The notes below the pieces were generated by a model. That model had not been told where the DNA came from and did no database searches. It saw nothing but the letters and a program-made list of their open reading frames with translations. The position numbers and the translations under genes were made by a program. Below, one piece after another: positions 52,778 to 63,034 of a stretch of DNA of 64,000 nucleotides; positions within the stretch are counted from its first letter, which is position 1, and every line of letters begins with the position of its first letter. The DNA is from Streptomyces sp. XY006 (lineage in GTDB: Bacteria; Actinomycetota; Actinomycetes; Streptomycetales; Streptomycetaceae): NCBI RefSeq assembly GCF_002237655.1, contig NZ_NOKT01000021.1, forward strand, positions 92,518 through 156,517, read 5' to 3'.

Positions 52778-54078
52778 CGACCCTGATGTTCATCCTCGGC
52801 ATAGTCCTCTTCGCGGTCGGCCTGCTGTTCTCGATCGCGTGGCACGAACTGGGGCACCTGTCCACCGCCAAGCTGTTCGGCATCCGCGTGCCGCAGTACA
52901 TGGTCGGCTTCGGCCCGACGATCTTCTCGCGCAAGAGGGGCGAGACCGAGTACGGCATCAAGGCCATCCCGTTCGGCGGCTACATCCGCATGATCGGGAT
53001 GTTCCCGCCCGGCCCCGACGGCCGTCTGGAGTCCCGTTCCACCTCCCCGTGGCGCGGCATGATCGAGGACGCCCGCTCCGCCGCCTACGAGGAGCTCCGG
53101 CCCGGCGACGAGAAGCGGATGTTCTACACGCGCGCCCCCTGGAAGCGCGTGATCGTGATGTTCGCCGGTCCCTTCATGAACCTGATCCTCGCGGTGGTGC
53201 TGTTCCTCACCGTCCTGATGGGCTTCGGCATCACGCAGCAGACCACCTCGGTCAGCTCGGTCTCCCAGTGCGTCATCGCCCAGAGCGAGAACCGCGACAA
53301 ATGCGAGAAGGGCGACCCGGCCTCCCCGGCCGCGGCGGCGGGGCTCAAGGCGGGCGACAGGATCGTCTCCTTCGGCGGCACGCACACCGACGACTGGAAC
53401 GAGCTGTCGGACCTGATCCGCGCCAACCCCGGCAAGGAGGTGCCGATCGTCGTGGAGCGGGGCGGCCAGGAGGTCACCCTGCACGCGAAGATCGCCTCGA
53501 ACCAGGTCGCCAAGAAGGATTCCAGCGGCCAGATCGTCGAGGGGCAGTACGTCCAGGCCGGCTTCCTCGGCTTCAGCGCCGCCACGGGCGTGGTCAAACA
53601 GGACTTCGGCGACTCCGTGACGTGGATGGGCGACCGGATCGGCGAGGCCGTCGACTCCCTCGCCGCCCTCCCGGGCAAGATCCCGGCCCTGTGGAACGCG
53701 GCCTTCGACGGCGCCGAGCGCGAGTCCGACTCCCCGATGGGCGTGGTCGGCGCGGCCCGCGTCGGCGGTGAGATCTTCACGCTCGACATCCCGCCCACCC
53801 AGCAGCTGGCCATGGCCCTGATGCTGGTCGCCGGCTTCAACCTCTCCCTGTTCCTGTTCAACATGCTCCCGCTGCTGCCGCTCGACGGCGGCCACATCGC
53901 GGGCGCCCTGTGGGAGTCGCTGCGCCGCAACACGGCCAAGCTGCTGCGCCGGCCGGACCCCGGCCCCTTCGACGTGGCGAAGCTCATGCCCGTCGCCTAC
54001 GTCGTCGCCGGGATCTTCATCTGCTTCACGATCCTGGTGCTGATCGCCGACGTGGTGAACCCGGTGAGAATCTCCTAG
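52774..54078 (+). CDS. Site-2 intramembrane metalloprotease (RseP/RasP type)
   Basis: This 434-aa membrane protease has HELGH at 24-28 (zinc ligands and catalytic Glu) in the first helix, a PDZ domain near 185-265 (GLKAGDRIVSFGG), and the second active-site motif LLPLDGGH in a late helix. It cuts membrane-embedded substrates such as anti-sigma factors or signal-peptide remnants. It is coupled to dxr by an ATGA overlap, a linkage conserved across bacteria, and is separated from ispG by a terminator. Confidence 0.93.
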   Translation: MTTLMFILGIVLFAVGLLFSIAWHELGHLSTAKLFGIRVPQYMVGFGPTIFSRKRGETEYGIKAIPFGGYIRMIGMFPPGPDGRLESRSTSPWRGMIEDARSAAYEELRPGDEKRMFYTRAPWKRVIVMFAGPFMNLILAVVLFLTVLMGFGITQQTTSVSSVSQCVIAQSENRDKCEKGDPASPAAAAGLKAGDRIVSFGGTHTDDWNELSDLIRANPGKEVPIVVERGGQEVTLHAKIASNQVAKKDSSGQIVEGQYVQAGFLGFSAATGVVKQDFGDSVTWMGDRIGEAVDSLAALPGKIPALWNAAFDGAERESDSPMGVVGAARVGGEIFTLDIPPTQQLAMALMLVAGFNLSLFLFNMLPLLPLDGGHIAGALWESLRRNTAKLLRRPDPGPFDVAKLMPVAYVVAGIFICFTILVLIADVVNPVRIS

Positions 54079-54093
54079 CCATACGGAGTTCCG

Positions 54094-54124
54094 GGCGGCC
54101 CGGCAGGCTTTTCGCCGGGCCGCC
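54094..54124 (+). terminator. Hairpin terminator between protease and ispG
   Basis: An 11-bp perfect stem (GGCGGCCCGGC with 54114-54124) has a 9-nt loop, 16 bp after the protease stop. ispG may therefore have its own promoter in the 120 bp that follow. Confidence 0.85.
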
Positions 54125-54246
54125 TCCCATCGGGTGGCACGACGGGTGGGATGTGCCCGCGCCCGCACCCGTGCCGTAATCTCGAAGCTCGGAGCCCGCT
54201 GCTCACGGGACCGGACCTTGATCCACGACTTGGGGTTGCACAGCAG

Positions 54247-55404
<1,158 letters not shown>

Positions 55405-55409
55405 CCGCG

Positions 55410-55969
55410 CAGCCCGCACCCGGGCCGGGGGACACACCGTCTACGCGGCCGTCCTCGCCACGGTCGACGGCCCTCAGCCCGCCCTCGGCCTGTTCCGGGA
55501 ACTCGTCCGCGATCTCGGCGCGACCCTGGGCGAGGACCACCCCGCGACCCTCCGCGTCCGGATGAACCTGGTCATCGCCACCCTGGAGAACGGGCAGGCG
55601 GGGGAGGCCGGGCACCTGTGCGCCCGGGTCGTCGACTCGCTGCGCAGAGTGCTGGGCGACGACCACCAGGAAACCCGGCTGGCGAGGGAACTCCTGCGGG
55701 ACCTCGACGAGCGGGAGCCGCGGCGGGAGGCGAGCGCCCCGCCCGTTCCACCGCAGCGGTACTGGCACTCGTACGGCACGTCGTACGACGGCGGGGGCGG
55801 ACAGAGCGACCGGGCCCTCAAGTCGGCCGTCGAACCGGTCACCTGGCGCTCCGAGCCGCCCCCCGGCACCGCGGCCCCGGCCCCCGGCACCGTCACACCG
55901 GCCTACCGGATGGTGAGCGGCCTCCAGGACGAGGTGAGCCGGCTCAGGGAGCGGCTCGACGAGCGGTAG
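55410..55969 (+). pseudogene. Remnant of a TPR protein, no N-terminal start
   Basis: One frame reads through from the end of ispG to the stop at 55967. It encodes a tetratricopeptide-like segment (FRELVRDLGATLGEDHPATL, then MNLVIATLENGQAGEAGHL and VLGDDHQETRLARELLRDLD), a Pro-rich linker, and a short coiled coil (GLQDEVSRLRERLDE). No ATG, GTG or TTG exists in this frame until ATG 55562, which lies inside the repeat. Either translation begins there (135 aa, 55562-55969) or the gene has lost its 5' part. Homologous repeats occur in large actinobacterial signalling TPR proteins. Confidence 0.55.
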
Positions 55970-56074
55970 GGCCGGGCCGGTGCGCGTCCCGGCCGCCGGC
56001 GCGGCGGCACTCCCCAGCTCCGCCAGGTACAGTGCGGGGAATCAGCCGACCCCAGTGTGTGAGGCGCCCCGCAC

Positions 56075-56923
56075 GTGTTGACGCAGACCACCTCACGGGT
56101 CCTCGAACCGAGCGACCTGGACGCCGCGCTCGCCGTCCTCGACCGCGAGCCGGTCGCGAACGCCTTCGTGACGTCCCGGGTGCAGATCGCCGGACTCGAC
56201 CCGTGGCGGCTCGGCGGTGAGATGTGGGGCTGGTACGAGGACGGCATCCTCACCTCCCTGTGCTACGCGGGCGCCAACCTCGTGCCGATCTGCGCCGGTC
56301 CGCGTGCCGTGCGCGCCTTCGCCGACCGCGCCCGCCGCTCCGGCCGCCGCTGTTCCTCCATCGTCGGCCCCGCCGGACCGACCGCCGACCTGTGGCGGCT
56401 CCTGGAGCCCCACTGGGGCCCGGCCCGCGAGGTGCGCCGCCACCAGCCGCTGATGATCACCGACCGGCTGCCGGACGACGTCACCCCCGACCCCTACGTC
56501 CGCCGCGTCCGCAAGGACGAGATGGAGACGATCCTGCCGGCGTGCGTGGCGATGTTCACCGAGGAGGTCGGCGTCTCGCCGCTGGCCGGCGACGGCGGCC
56601 TCCTCTACCAGGCCCGGGTCGCCGAACTCGTCGGCTCCGGCCGCGCCTTCGCCCGCTTCGACGCGGACGGCAAGGTCGCCTTCAAGGCCGAGATCGGCGC
56701 CGCGACGGACCGCGCGTGCCAGATCCAGGGCGTGTGGGTCGCCCCCGAATACCGGGGGACCGGCCTGGCCGCCCCCGGCATGGCGGCCGTGCTGCGCTAC
56801 GCCCTGGCGGACGTGGCCCCCCTCGTCAGCCTCTACGTGAACGACTTCAACACGGCGGCCAGGAGGACCTACCGGCGCGTGGGCTTCCAGGAGGTCGGCG
56901 CCTTCATGAGCGTTCTGTTCTGA
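56075..56923 (+). CDS. GNAT N-acetyltransferase with DUF4081-type N-terminus
   Basis: This 282-aa protein has an N-terminal acetyltransferase-like domain of the DUF4081 kind (about 1-130) and a C-terminal GNAT domain with the acetyl-CoA loop VWVAPEYRGTGLA (about 228-240). VNDFNTAARRTYRRVGFQEVG closes the fold. The acceptor is unknown; the gene sits between ispG and proS in a region I recall as conserved in streptomycetes. GTG at 56075 is the start, with GAGG about 10 nt upstream. Confidence 0.82.
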   Translation: MLTQTTSRVLEPSDLDAALAVLDREPVANAFVTSRVQIAGLDPWRLGGEMWGWYEDGILTSLCYAGANLVPICAGPRAVRAFADRARRSGRRCSSIVGPAGPTADLWRLLEPHWGPAREVRRHQPLMITDRLPDDVTPDPYVRRVRKDEMETILPACVAMFTEEVGVSPLAGDGGLLYQARVAELVGSGRAFARFDADGKVAFKAEIGAATDRACQIQGVWVAPEYRGTGLAAPGMAAVLRYALADVAPLVSLYVNDFNTAARRTYRRVGFQEVGAFMSVLF

Positions 56924-56966
56924 AGCGCCCGGACGGCGGCGGAAACCCCCCTGTAGGCTCCCCGCC

Positions 56967-57497
56967 ATGGACCTGGTGATCGGCCCCCTCGACCTCTCCG
57001 CCCACGTAGACGAGGCCCTGGCCGTCCAGGCCGTGGCCTTCGGTCTCGGCCCCGACGAAGTCGCCGTCCGCCGCCAGATCGTCCTGCGCCACATGACCTA
57101 CCCCGGCGCCCGCGCCCTCGGCGCCACCGCGGGCGGACGCCTGGTCGGCTTCGTCTACGGCATGCCCAACGACCGCACCCACTGGTGGTCCACCGTCGTG
57201 GAGCCCTACCTGCGCGCCCAGCACCACGACCACTGGCTCGACGACTCCTTCGTGATCACCGAGCTGCATGTGCACCCCGCCTACCAGAACCGCGGCGTCG
57301 GCCGCTCCCTGATCACCACGATCACCGACGGCGCCGCCGAACCCCGCTCGATCCTCTCCGCGATCGACACCGACAGCCCCGCCCGCGCCCTGTACCGCTC
57401 CCTCGGCTACCGGGACCTGGCCCGCCAGGTCCTCTTCCCGAGCGCCCCCAAGCCGTACGCCGTGATGGGCGCCCCGCTCCCGCTGCTGCGCCGTTAA
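56967..57497 (+). CDS. GNAT family N-acetyltransferase
   Basis: This is a 176-aa single-domain GNAT. The acetyl-CoA pyrophosphate loop is ELHVHPAYQNRGVGRSL (near 92-108), and SPARALYRSLGYRDL is the usual C-terminal motif. The substrate is unknown. TAGGCT 9 nt before the ATG fits a -10 box, so the transcript may be leaderless. It is 43 bp after the other GNAT gene. Confidence 0.85.
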   Translation: MDLVIGPLDLSAHVDEALAVQAVAFGLGPDEVAVRRQIVLRHMTYPGARALGATAGGRLVGFVYGMPNDRTHWWSTVVEPYLRAQHHDHWLDDSFVITELHVHPAYQNRGVGRSLITTITDGAAEPRSILSAIDTDSPARALYRSLGYRDLARQVLFPSAPKPYAVMGAPLPLLRR

Positions 57498-57545
57498 CCG
57501 ATTTCCGCCGCCCCCTGCCGCCCGGATAATCTCCTGCCATCACCC

Positions 57546-57583
57546 TCCCCCACTCTCGACGGCGCTCGAGCGGGGGGACCCCC
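57546..57583. repeat. Dispersed Streptomyces palindromic repeat
   Basis: The core CCCCCACTCTCGA, a six-base loop and TCGAGCGGGGGGACCCCC form an imperfect hairpin. From memory this is a well-spread short repeat near Streptomyces genes. It lies in the proS leader, about 20 bp before the ATG. Confidence 0.65.
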
Positions 57584-57604
57584 AGCAGCAGGAGCAGACG
57601 AACC

Positions 57605-59305
57605 ATGGCGAACGCACCGGTCCAGCGCATGTCCCAGTTGTTGGCGAAGACGTTGCGCGACGACCCGGCCGACGCCGAGGTCCTCAGCCACAAGCTCCTC
57701 GTCCGCGCCGGCTACGTACGCCGCACCGCCGCCGGCATCTGGAGCTGGCTGCCCCTCGGCAAGAAGGTCCTGTCCAACGTGGAGCGCATCGTCCGCGAGG
57801 AGATGGACGCCATCGGCGCCCAGGAGGTGTCCCTGCCCGCCCTGCTGCCGCGCGAGCCCTACGAGGCGACCGGCCGCTGGAACGAGTACGGCGCCGAACT
57901 GTTCCGCCTCCAGGACCGCAAGGGCGGCGACTACCTCCTCGGCCCCACCCACGAGGAGATCTTCACGCTGCTGGTGAAGGACCAGGCGTCCTCCTACAAG
58001 GACCTGCCCGTGATCCTCTACCAGATCCAGAACAAGTTCCGTGACGAGGCCCGGCCGCGCGCCGGCATCCTGCGCGGCCGCGAGTTCCTTATGAAGGACT
58101 CCTACTCCTTCGACACCGAGGACGAGGGCCTCGCGCGGTCCTACGCCCTGCACCGCGAGGCCTACCAGCGCGTCTTCGCCCGGCTCGGCCTCGACTACCG
58201 CATCTGCGCCGCGACCGCCGGCGCGATGGGCGGCTCCAAGTCCGAGGAGTTCCTGGCCCCGGCCGAGGCCGGCGAGGACACCTTCGCCGACTGCCCGAAC
58301 TGCGACTTCGCCGCCAACACCGAGGCGATCACGTACGAGCTGAAGCCGGTCGACGCCGCGGACGTGCCCGCCGCCGAGGACATCCCCACCCCGGACACCC
58401 CCACCATCGAGACCCTCGCCGCCTCCCTCGGCGTCCCGGCCTCGGCCACGCTGAAGAACCTCCTCGTGAAGGTCGACGGCGAGATCGTCGCCGTCGGCGT
58501 CCCCGGCGACCGCGAGGTCGACCTGGACAAGGTCGAGGCGCACTTCGCCCCGGCCACCGTCGAGCTGGTCACCGAGACCGACTTCGCGGGCCGCCCCGAC
58601 CTGGTCCGCGGCTACGTCGGACCCCAGGGCCTGGACAAGGTCACGTACATCGCTGACCCGCGCGTCGCCCCGGGCACCTCCTGGATCACCGGAGCGAACA
58701 AGGCCGGAACGCACACCAAGAACGTCGTCGCGGGCCGCGACTTCGAGGTGGACCAGTACGTCGACGTCGTGGTCGTGCAGGAGGGCGACCCCTGCCCGAA
58801 GTGCGGCACGGGCCTCGTGCTGGACCGCGCCATCGAGATCGGCCACATCTTCCAGCTGGGCCGCAAGTACGCCGACGCCCTCAAGCTCGACGTCCTCGGC
58901 CAGAACGGCAAGCCGGTCCGCGTCACCATGGGCTCCTACGGCATCGGCGTCTCCCGCGCGGTCGCCGCCCTCGCCGAGCAGAGCGCCGACGACAAGGGCC
59001 TGTGCTGGCCCAAGGAGGTCGCCCCGGCCGACGTCCACGTGGTCGCCGCCGGCAAGGCCCTGCAGACCGAACTGGCCCTCGACATCTCCCAGAAGCTGGC
59101 CGCTGCCGGGGTCCGCGTCCTGGTCGACGACCGCGCCGGCGTCTCCCCGGGCGTCAAGTTCACGGACTCCGAGCTGATCGGCGTCCCGCAGATCCTGGTG
59201 GCCGGCCGCCGCGCCGGCGAGGGCGTCGTCGAGCTGAAGGACCGCCGTACCGGCGAGCGCGAGGAAGTGACGGTCGAGGAGGCCGTCGCCCGCCTCACGG
59301 CGTAA
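57605..59305 (+). CDS. proS: Prolyl-tRNA synthetase
   Basis: This 566-aa class II synthetase charges tRNA-Pro. Motif 1 (EEMDAIGAQEVSLPALLP), motif 2 (FRDEARPRAGILRGREFLMK) and motif 3 (TMGSYGIGVSRAVAALAEQ) are present. An editing (YbaK-like) insert lies at about 230-395, showing the bacterial-type enzyme. The anticodon-binding domain ends the protein. ATG at 57605 lies just after a dispersed repeat and GGAG. It ends at a terminator shared with the pseudokinase gene. Confidence 0.95.
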   Translation: MANAPVQRMSQLLAKTLRDDPADAEVLSHKLLVRAGYVRRTAAGIWSWLPLGKKVLSNVERIVREEMDAIGAQEVSLPALLPREPYEATGRWNEYGAELFRLQDRKGGDYLLGPTHEEIFTLLVKDQASSYKDLPVILYQIQNKFRDEARPRAGILRGREFLMKDSYSFDTEDEGLARSYALHREAYQRVFARLGLDYRICAATAGAMGGSKSEEFLAPAEAGEDTFADCPNCDFAANTEAITYELKPVDAADVPAAEDIPTPDTPTIETLAASLGVPASATLKNLLVKVDGEIVAVGVPGDREVDLDKVEAHFAPATVELVTETDFAGRPDLVRGYVGPQGLDKVTYIADPRVAPGTSWITGANKAGTHTKNVVAGRDFEVDQYVDVVVVQEGDPCPKCGTGLVLDRAIEIGHIFQLGRKYADALKLDVLGQNGKPVRVTMGSYGIGVSRAVAALAEQSADDKGLCWPKEVAPADVHVVAAGKALQTELALDISQKLAAAGVRVLVDDRAGVSPGVKFTDSELIGVPQILVAGRRAGEGVVELKDRRTGEREEVTVEEAVARLTA

Positions 59306-59324
59306 GGCCCCGGCGGGGGCAGGG

Positions 59325-59354
59325 GTGAGCGCTCCGGGCGGCCGGGGCGCTCAC
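59325..59354. terminator. Bidirectional terminator after proS
   Basis: GTGAGCGC and GCGCTCAC (8 bp) enclose a second CCGG/CCGG pairing. It overlaps the last codon of the convergent pseudokinase gene by four bases. Confidence 0.8.
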
Positions 59355-60253
59355 AGCCAGCCCGCGAACTCCAGCAGCAGCTCCGCGTCCCGGGGCCGCC
59401 CCACGCGCCCCGCCCGTACACCCGACTCCACGGCCCGGAACAGGGTCCAGCCGCGCAGCCGCTCCTGGTCCACGTCCAGGGACTCGGCCAGCCGCTTCAC
59501 CCGGCGCCGGGTCGTCGCCGCCCCGGACGGCTGGGCGATCAGGTCCTCCACCCGGTCGCGGACCAGCCGGGCCAGGTCGAACGCGCACTCGCCGACCACC
59601 GGGTCGGGCCCCACGGCCAGCCACGGCATCCGCTCCCCGGCGAGCACCTTGCTCTGCCGGAACGTGCCGTGCAGCAGCCGGTGTTCGGGCGGCGCGGCCA
59701 GCAACTCCTCGCGCGCGGCCAGCGCCAGCTCCACCAGGGGGGCCACCGCGGGATCGGCCTGCGCCCGGGCCCGCATCGCCTCGGCCTGCCGCCCGGTCCG
59801 CTCGGCCACCGTCTCGAACGGGAAACCGGCGGGCGGCTCGATCCACAGCCGCCGCAGCGTCCCCGCCGCCTCCAGCAGCGCCTTCGCCTCCGGCAGGGAC
59901 CGCACCGACACGTCCGGATGCAGCCGCTCCAGCAGCAGCACCCCCTCGGTCGGCTGGACCGGTTCGAGCAGTTGCACGGCACCCCGCCCGGCCCAGTGCG
60001 CGAGCGCGGCCCGCTCCGCCTCCGGCCGGGCCCGCCCCGGTGCCAGCTTCAGCACGGCGGGTGTCCCGTCGGCCGTCCGCACCAGCACGACCAGGCTGCT
60101 GCGTCCGCCGGGCACCTGCACGCGCTCCACGGTCAACTCGCGTAGCGCTACGGCCTGCCGCGCCGCCTCGGGCAGCTTCTCCAGCCAGTCGTCGCCGTCC
60201 GGGGCCGTCTCACCGAGCGCCCTGACCAGGCGCTGCGGCGGTTCGAAAACCAT
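59351..60253 (-). CDS. APH(6)/hydroxyurea-kinase-like pseudokinase
   Basis: This 300-aa protein has the fold pattern of streptomycin 6-kinase relatives. A Lys in AVLKLAPG (near 66-73) is present, but the catalytic loop reads HGTFRQSKVL (195-204) where active members have HGDLHxxNVL. The aspartate, second histidine and asparagine are all replaced. The following metal-binding segment reads AVGPDPVVGE instead of AIDPKPxVGD. It should not phosphorylate anything by the standard mechanism. It follows the DUF4439 gene by 49 bp on the same strand. A regulatory or nucleotide-binding role is inference. Confidence 0.8.
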   Translation of the reverse strand: MVFEPPQRLVRALGETAPDGDDWLEKLPEAARQAVALRELTVERVQVPGGRSSLVVLVRTADGTPAVLKLAPGRARPEAERAALAHWAGRGAVQLLEPVQPTEGVLLLERLHPDVSVRSLPEAKALLEAAGTLRRLWIEPPAGFPFETVAERTGRQAEAMRARAQADPAVAPLVELALAAREELLAAPPEHRLLHGTFRQSKVLAGERMPWLAVGPDPVVGECAFDLARLVRDRVEDLIAQPSGAATTRRRVKRLAESLDVDQERLRGWTLFRAVESGVRAGRVGRPRDAELLLEFAGWL

Positions 60254-60302
60254 GCGCGAGTCCGTTCCCTTCGTGCTCGTGACGGTGCGCGCCCCGCGCG
60301 GG

Positions 60303-60767
60303 TCACGCCCTCGGCGCCGCCGAGGGCGGGGCCGTGCCCGCCCGCTCGGCGAGCCCAGGGAAGGCTACGCTCTCCCCGCGCCAGCGCACCGCCCGCACCG
60401 CCGCCTCGCGCAGCGCCTCGGCGGCCAGGGCCCGCCGCTCGCCGCCCGCGGCCCGCACCAGGTCGGAGTAGACCCCGGCCACCCGGTCCTCCAGCTCCGC
60501 GGCCAGCCGCCCGGCCGCCGCCGCGTCCGGCACCGCGAAGGGCAGCGCGTATCCGGCGGCCGCCGCCACGGGCCGGCCGCCCAGGTCCTTCACCTCGCGC
60601 ACCAGTGCGTCCCGGCGTGCCCGGTGCGCGTCGTAGGCGGTCCGTGCCTCGCCGCGCCGCCCCTCGCCGATCTTCCCGCCGACGACTCCGTACCCGTAGA
60701 CCGCCGCGTGCTCGGCCGCCAAGGCCGCCTGGAGGGCCCGCAGCTCCCGGTCCTTCGCCTCGCTCAC
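60303..60767 (-). CDS. DUF4439 ferritin-like protein
   Basis: This 154-aa mostly helical protein begins with ELRALQAALAAEHAAVYGYGVV, the Glu/His-bearing helix of ferritin-like four-helix bundles, and has a second Arg/Glu-rich helix pair (AYDAHRARRDALVREVKDL). This matches the actinobacterial DUF4439 family; metal binding is inferred. GTG at 60767 overlaps the stop of the upstream lipoprotein gene (GTGA), so the two are coupled and probably work together at the membrane. Confidence 0.8.
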   Translation of the reverse strand: MSEAKDRELRALQAALAAEHAAVYGYGVVGGKIGEGRRGEARTAYDAHRARRDALVREVKDLGGRPVAAAAGYALPFAVPDAAAAGRLAAELEDRVAGVYSDLVRAAGGERRALAAEALREAAVRAVRWRGESVAFPGLAERAGTAPPSAAPRA

Positions 60768-61327
60768 GCGTCCCCCTCGGACAGCAGGTACACGTGCGCC
60801 GCCCCGGCCGCCGCCGCCGACGCCAGCAGCCGCGCCAGCTCGCCCGGCACCCCGAGCAACTCCTTGGACCGCCGGTCGGCGAGCTCCCGCTCCGCGGCGG
60901 CGAGCCCGGCCAAGGCGTCCTTGTCGTTCCCCGCCACGGCGACCGGCGACGAGGCCGGGCCGGACGGCGGGGGTGACGCCGGGGGTGATGCCGGACCGGA
61001 CGGCGGGACCGACGCCGAGGGCGATGCTTTTCGGCCACCCCCGAACGCCTGGACATGCCGTACGACGTTCTCCCGCAGCGGTCCCAGCCGCCCCACCAGG
61101 GCCGGCCGGGCGGCGATCACCGCGTCGTACCGCTCCAGGAGCCCCTCGCTGTCCCGGGCCGCACGCGCGCGTGCCCGGCGTTCGGCGGCCGAGGGCCCGT
61201 CGCCCGCGTCCCCGGACCCCTCCGGACCGGCGGTGCAGCCCGCCAGCGCGAGGGCCGCGGGCCCGACCGCGAGCAGACTCCTTCTGCGCGGCCCCGAACG
61301 GGGGCGCGGCGATGAGGGGAACGGCAC
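60764..61327 (-). CDS. Putative lipoprotein coupled to DUF4439
   Basis: This is a 187-aa lipoprotein precursor with a basic, twin-Arg-like N-terminus (GPRRRSLLAVG) and a lipobox ALAGC near residue 31. The mature part has an Arg/Ala-rich helical region, a Pro/Ser stretch with PPSGPASPPASPP, and a C-terminal helix (LAAAERELADRRSKELLGVP). GTG at 61327 has GAGG 8 nt upstream; a much longer frame upstream has no coding bias. The function is unknown. It is the first gene of a three-gene minus-strand unit with DUF4439 and the pseudokinase. Confidence 0.75.
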   Translation of the reverse strand: MPFPSSPRPRSGPRRRSLLAVGPAALALAGCTAGPEGSGDAGDGPSAAERRARARAARDSEGLLERYDAVIAARPALVGRLGPLRENVVRHVQAFGGGRKASPSASVPPSGPASPPASPPPSGPASSPVAVAGNDKDALAGLAAAERELADRRSKELLGVPGELARLLASAAAAGAAHVYLLSEGDA

Positions 61328-61544
61328 GTCAGACGTCCTCGGGGGCTCGTGGTGGGAAACATGCGAGAAGGAAGGGACCGCAAGGGCTGCCCGCCCGTGA
61401 TCACGGTACCCGGGCCGTCGCCCGGGACCACTCAGCGGCACCGTTCGTGACCGGGTGGACGGCAACACTCCCTGCGACCGGATACCCTTTGACCAGACAC
61501 GCGACCCATCCCACAACAGCACACGCGGCCGAGGAGTCACCCGG

Positions 61545-62045
61545 ATGAGCACCACCCAGAGCGAGAGGCTGCGAGAGCTACTGGAACCGCTCGTCAGCTC
61601 CCAGGGTCTGGATCTCGAAGAGATCGAAGTGGACTCCGTCGGTCGCAAGCGTGTGCTGCGCGTCGTCGTCGACTCGGACACCGGTGCGGACCTGGACCAG
61701 ATCGCCGATGTGAGCCGCGCGCTCTCGGCGAAGCTCGACGAGACGGACGCGATGGGTCAGGGGGAGTACACCCTGGAGGTCGGCACCCCGGGCGCTGAGC
61801 GCCTCCTCACGGAACACCGGCACTACGTCCGGGCCACGGACCGGCTGGTGAAGTTCCAGCTGGCCGAGGGCGGCGAGCTGGTCGCCAGGATCCTGAAGGT
61901 CGACGACGACGGCGTCGACACCGAGGTGCCCGGGGTCAAGGGCCGCAAGGCCACCGCGCGCAGACTCGCCTTCGACGACATCGTCCGGGCGCGCGTCCAG
62001 GTCGAGTTCAGCCGCAAGGACAACAAGAAGGAAGAGGAGGCGTAG
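61545..62045 (+). CDS. rimP: Ribosome maturation factor RimP
   Basis: This is a 166-aa two-domain protein needed for 30S subunit maturation. The N-terminal alpha/beta domain contains LDLEEIEVDSVGRKRVLRVV and DLDQIADVSRALSAKLDETD; the C-terminal SH3-like barrel follows VGTPGAERLL. ATG at 61545 has GAGGAG about 9 nt upstream. It is the first gene of the rimP-nusA-ylxR-infB cluster, 2 bp before nusA, after a 217-bp divergent spacer holding a CCCGGGC/GCCCGGG hairpin (61409-61426). Confidence 0.93.
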   Translation: MSTTQSERLRELLEPLVSSQGLDLEEIEVDSVGRKRVLRVVVDSDTGADLDQIADVSRALSAKLDETDAMGQGEYTLEVGTPGAERLLTEHRHYVRATDRLVKFQLAEGGELVARILKVDDDGVDTEVPGVKGRKATARRLAFDDIVRARVQVEFSRKDNKKEEEA

Positions 62046-62047
62046 CC

Positions 62048-63034
62048 GTGGACATCGACATGAGCGCCCTGCGGGGCTTGGTTCGGGAGAAGGAGATCTC
62101 CTTCGACCTGCTGGTCGAGGCGATCGAGTCGGCCCTCCTCATCGCCTACCACCGCACCGAGGGAAGCCGCCGCCACGCGCGCGTGGAGCTCAACCGGGAG
62201 ACCGGCCATGTGACCGTGTGGGCGAAGGAGGACGCGGACGACCTCGAGGAGGGCCAGGAGCCCCGCGAGTTCGACGACACCCCGTCCGGTTTCGGCCGTA
62301 TCGCCGCCACCACGGCCAAGCAGGTCATCCTGCAGCGCCTGCGCGACGCCGAGGACGACGCGACGCTCGGCGAGTACGCCGGCCGCGAGGGCGACATCGT
62401 CACCGGTGTGGTCCAGCAGGGCCGCGACCCGAAGAACGTGCTCGTGGACATCGGCAAGCTGGAGGCCATCCTGCCGGTGCAGGAGCAGGTGCCGGGCGAG
62501 ACCTACCCGCACGGCATGCGGCTGCGGTCGTACGTCGTCCGGGTGGCCAAGGGCGTCCGCGGCCCGTCCGTGACGCTGTCGCGCACGCACCCCGGTCTGG
62601 TGAAGAAGCTGTTCGCTCTGGAGGTGCCGGAGATCGCCGACGGGTCCGTGGAGATCGCCGCGATCGCCCGCGAGGCCGGTCACCGCACCAAGATCGCCGT
62701 ACGGTCCACCCGCTCCGGCCTGAACGCCAAGGGCGCCTGCATCGGCCCCATGGGCGGCCGGGTGCGCAACGTGATGGGCGAGCTGAACGGTGAGAAGATC
62801 GACATCGTCGACTGGTCGGAGGACCCGGCCGAGATGGTGGCGAACGCCCTCTCCCCGGCCCGCGTCTCCAAGGTCGAGATCGTGGACATGGCGACCCGGT
62901 CCGCCCGGGTGACCGTGCCCGACTACCAGCTGTCCCTGGCCATCGGCAAGGAGGGCCAGAACGCCCGCCTCGCGGCCCGGCTGACCGGCTGGCGGATCGA
63001 CATCCGCCCGGACACGGAACCGGCCGCGGAGTAG
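62048..63034 (+). CDS. nusA: Transcription termination/antitermination factor NusA
   Basis: This is a 328-aa NusA of the short actinobacterial form. The N-terminal RNA polymerase-binding domain (1-130), S1 domain (about 130-200, EGDIVTGVVQQGRDPKNVLV) and two KH domains (GACIGPMGGRVRNVMGEL and LAIGKEGQNARLAARLTGW) are present; the C-terminal acidic repeats of E. coli NusA are absent, as is normal here. GTG at 62048 has GGAGG upstream, overlapping the end of rimP. It modulates pausing, termination and rRNA antitermination. Confidence 0.95.
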   Translation: MDIDMSALRGLVREKEISFDLLVEAIESALLIAYHRTEGSRRHARVELNRETGHVTVWAKEDADDLEEGQEPREFDDTPSGFGRIAATTAKQVILQRLRDAEDDATLGEYAGREGDIVTGVVQQGRDPKNVLVDIGKLEAILPVQEQVPGETYPHGMRLRSYVVRVAKGVRGPSVTLSRTHPGLVKKLFALEVPEIADGSVEIAAIAREAGHRTKIAVRSTRSGLNAKGACIGPMGGRVRNVMGELNGEKIDIVDWSEDPAEMVANALSPARVSKVEIVDMATRSARVTVPDYQLSLAIGKEGQNARLAARLTGWRIDIRPDTEPAAE

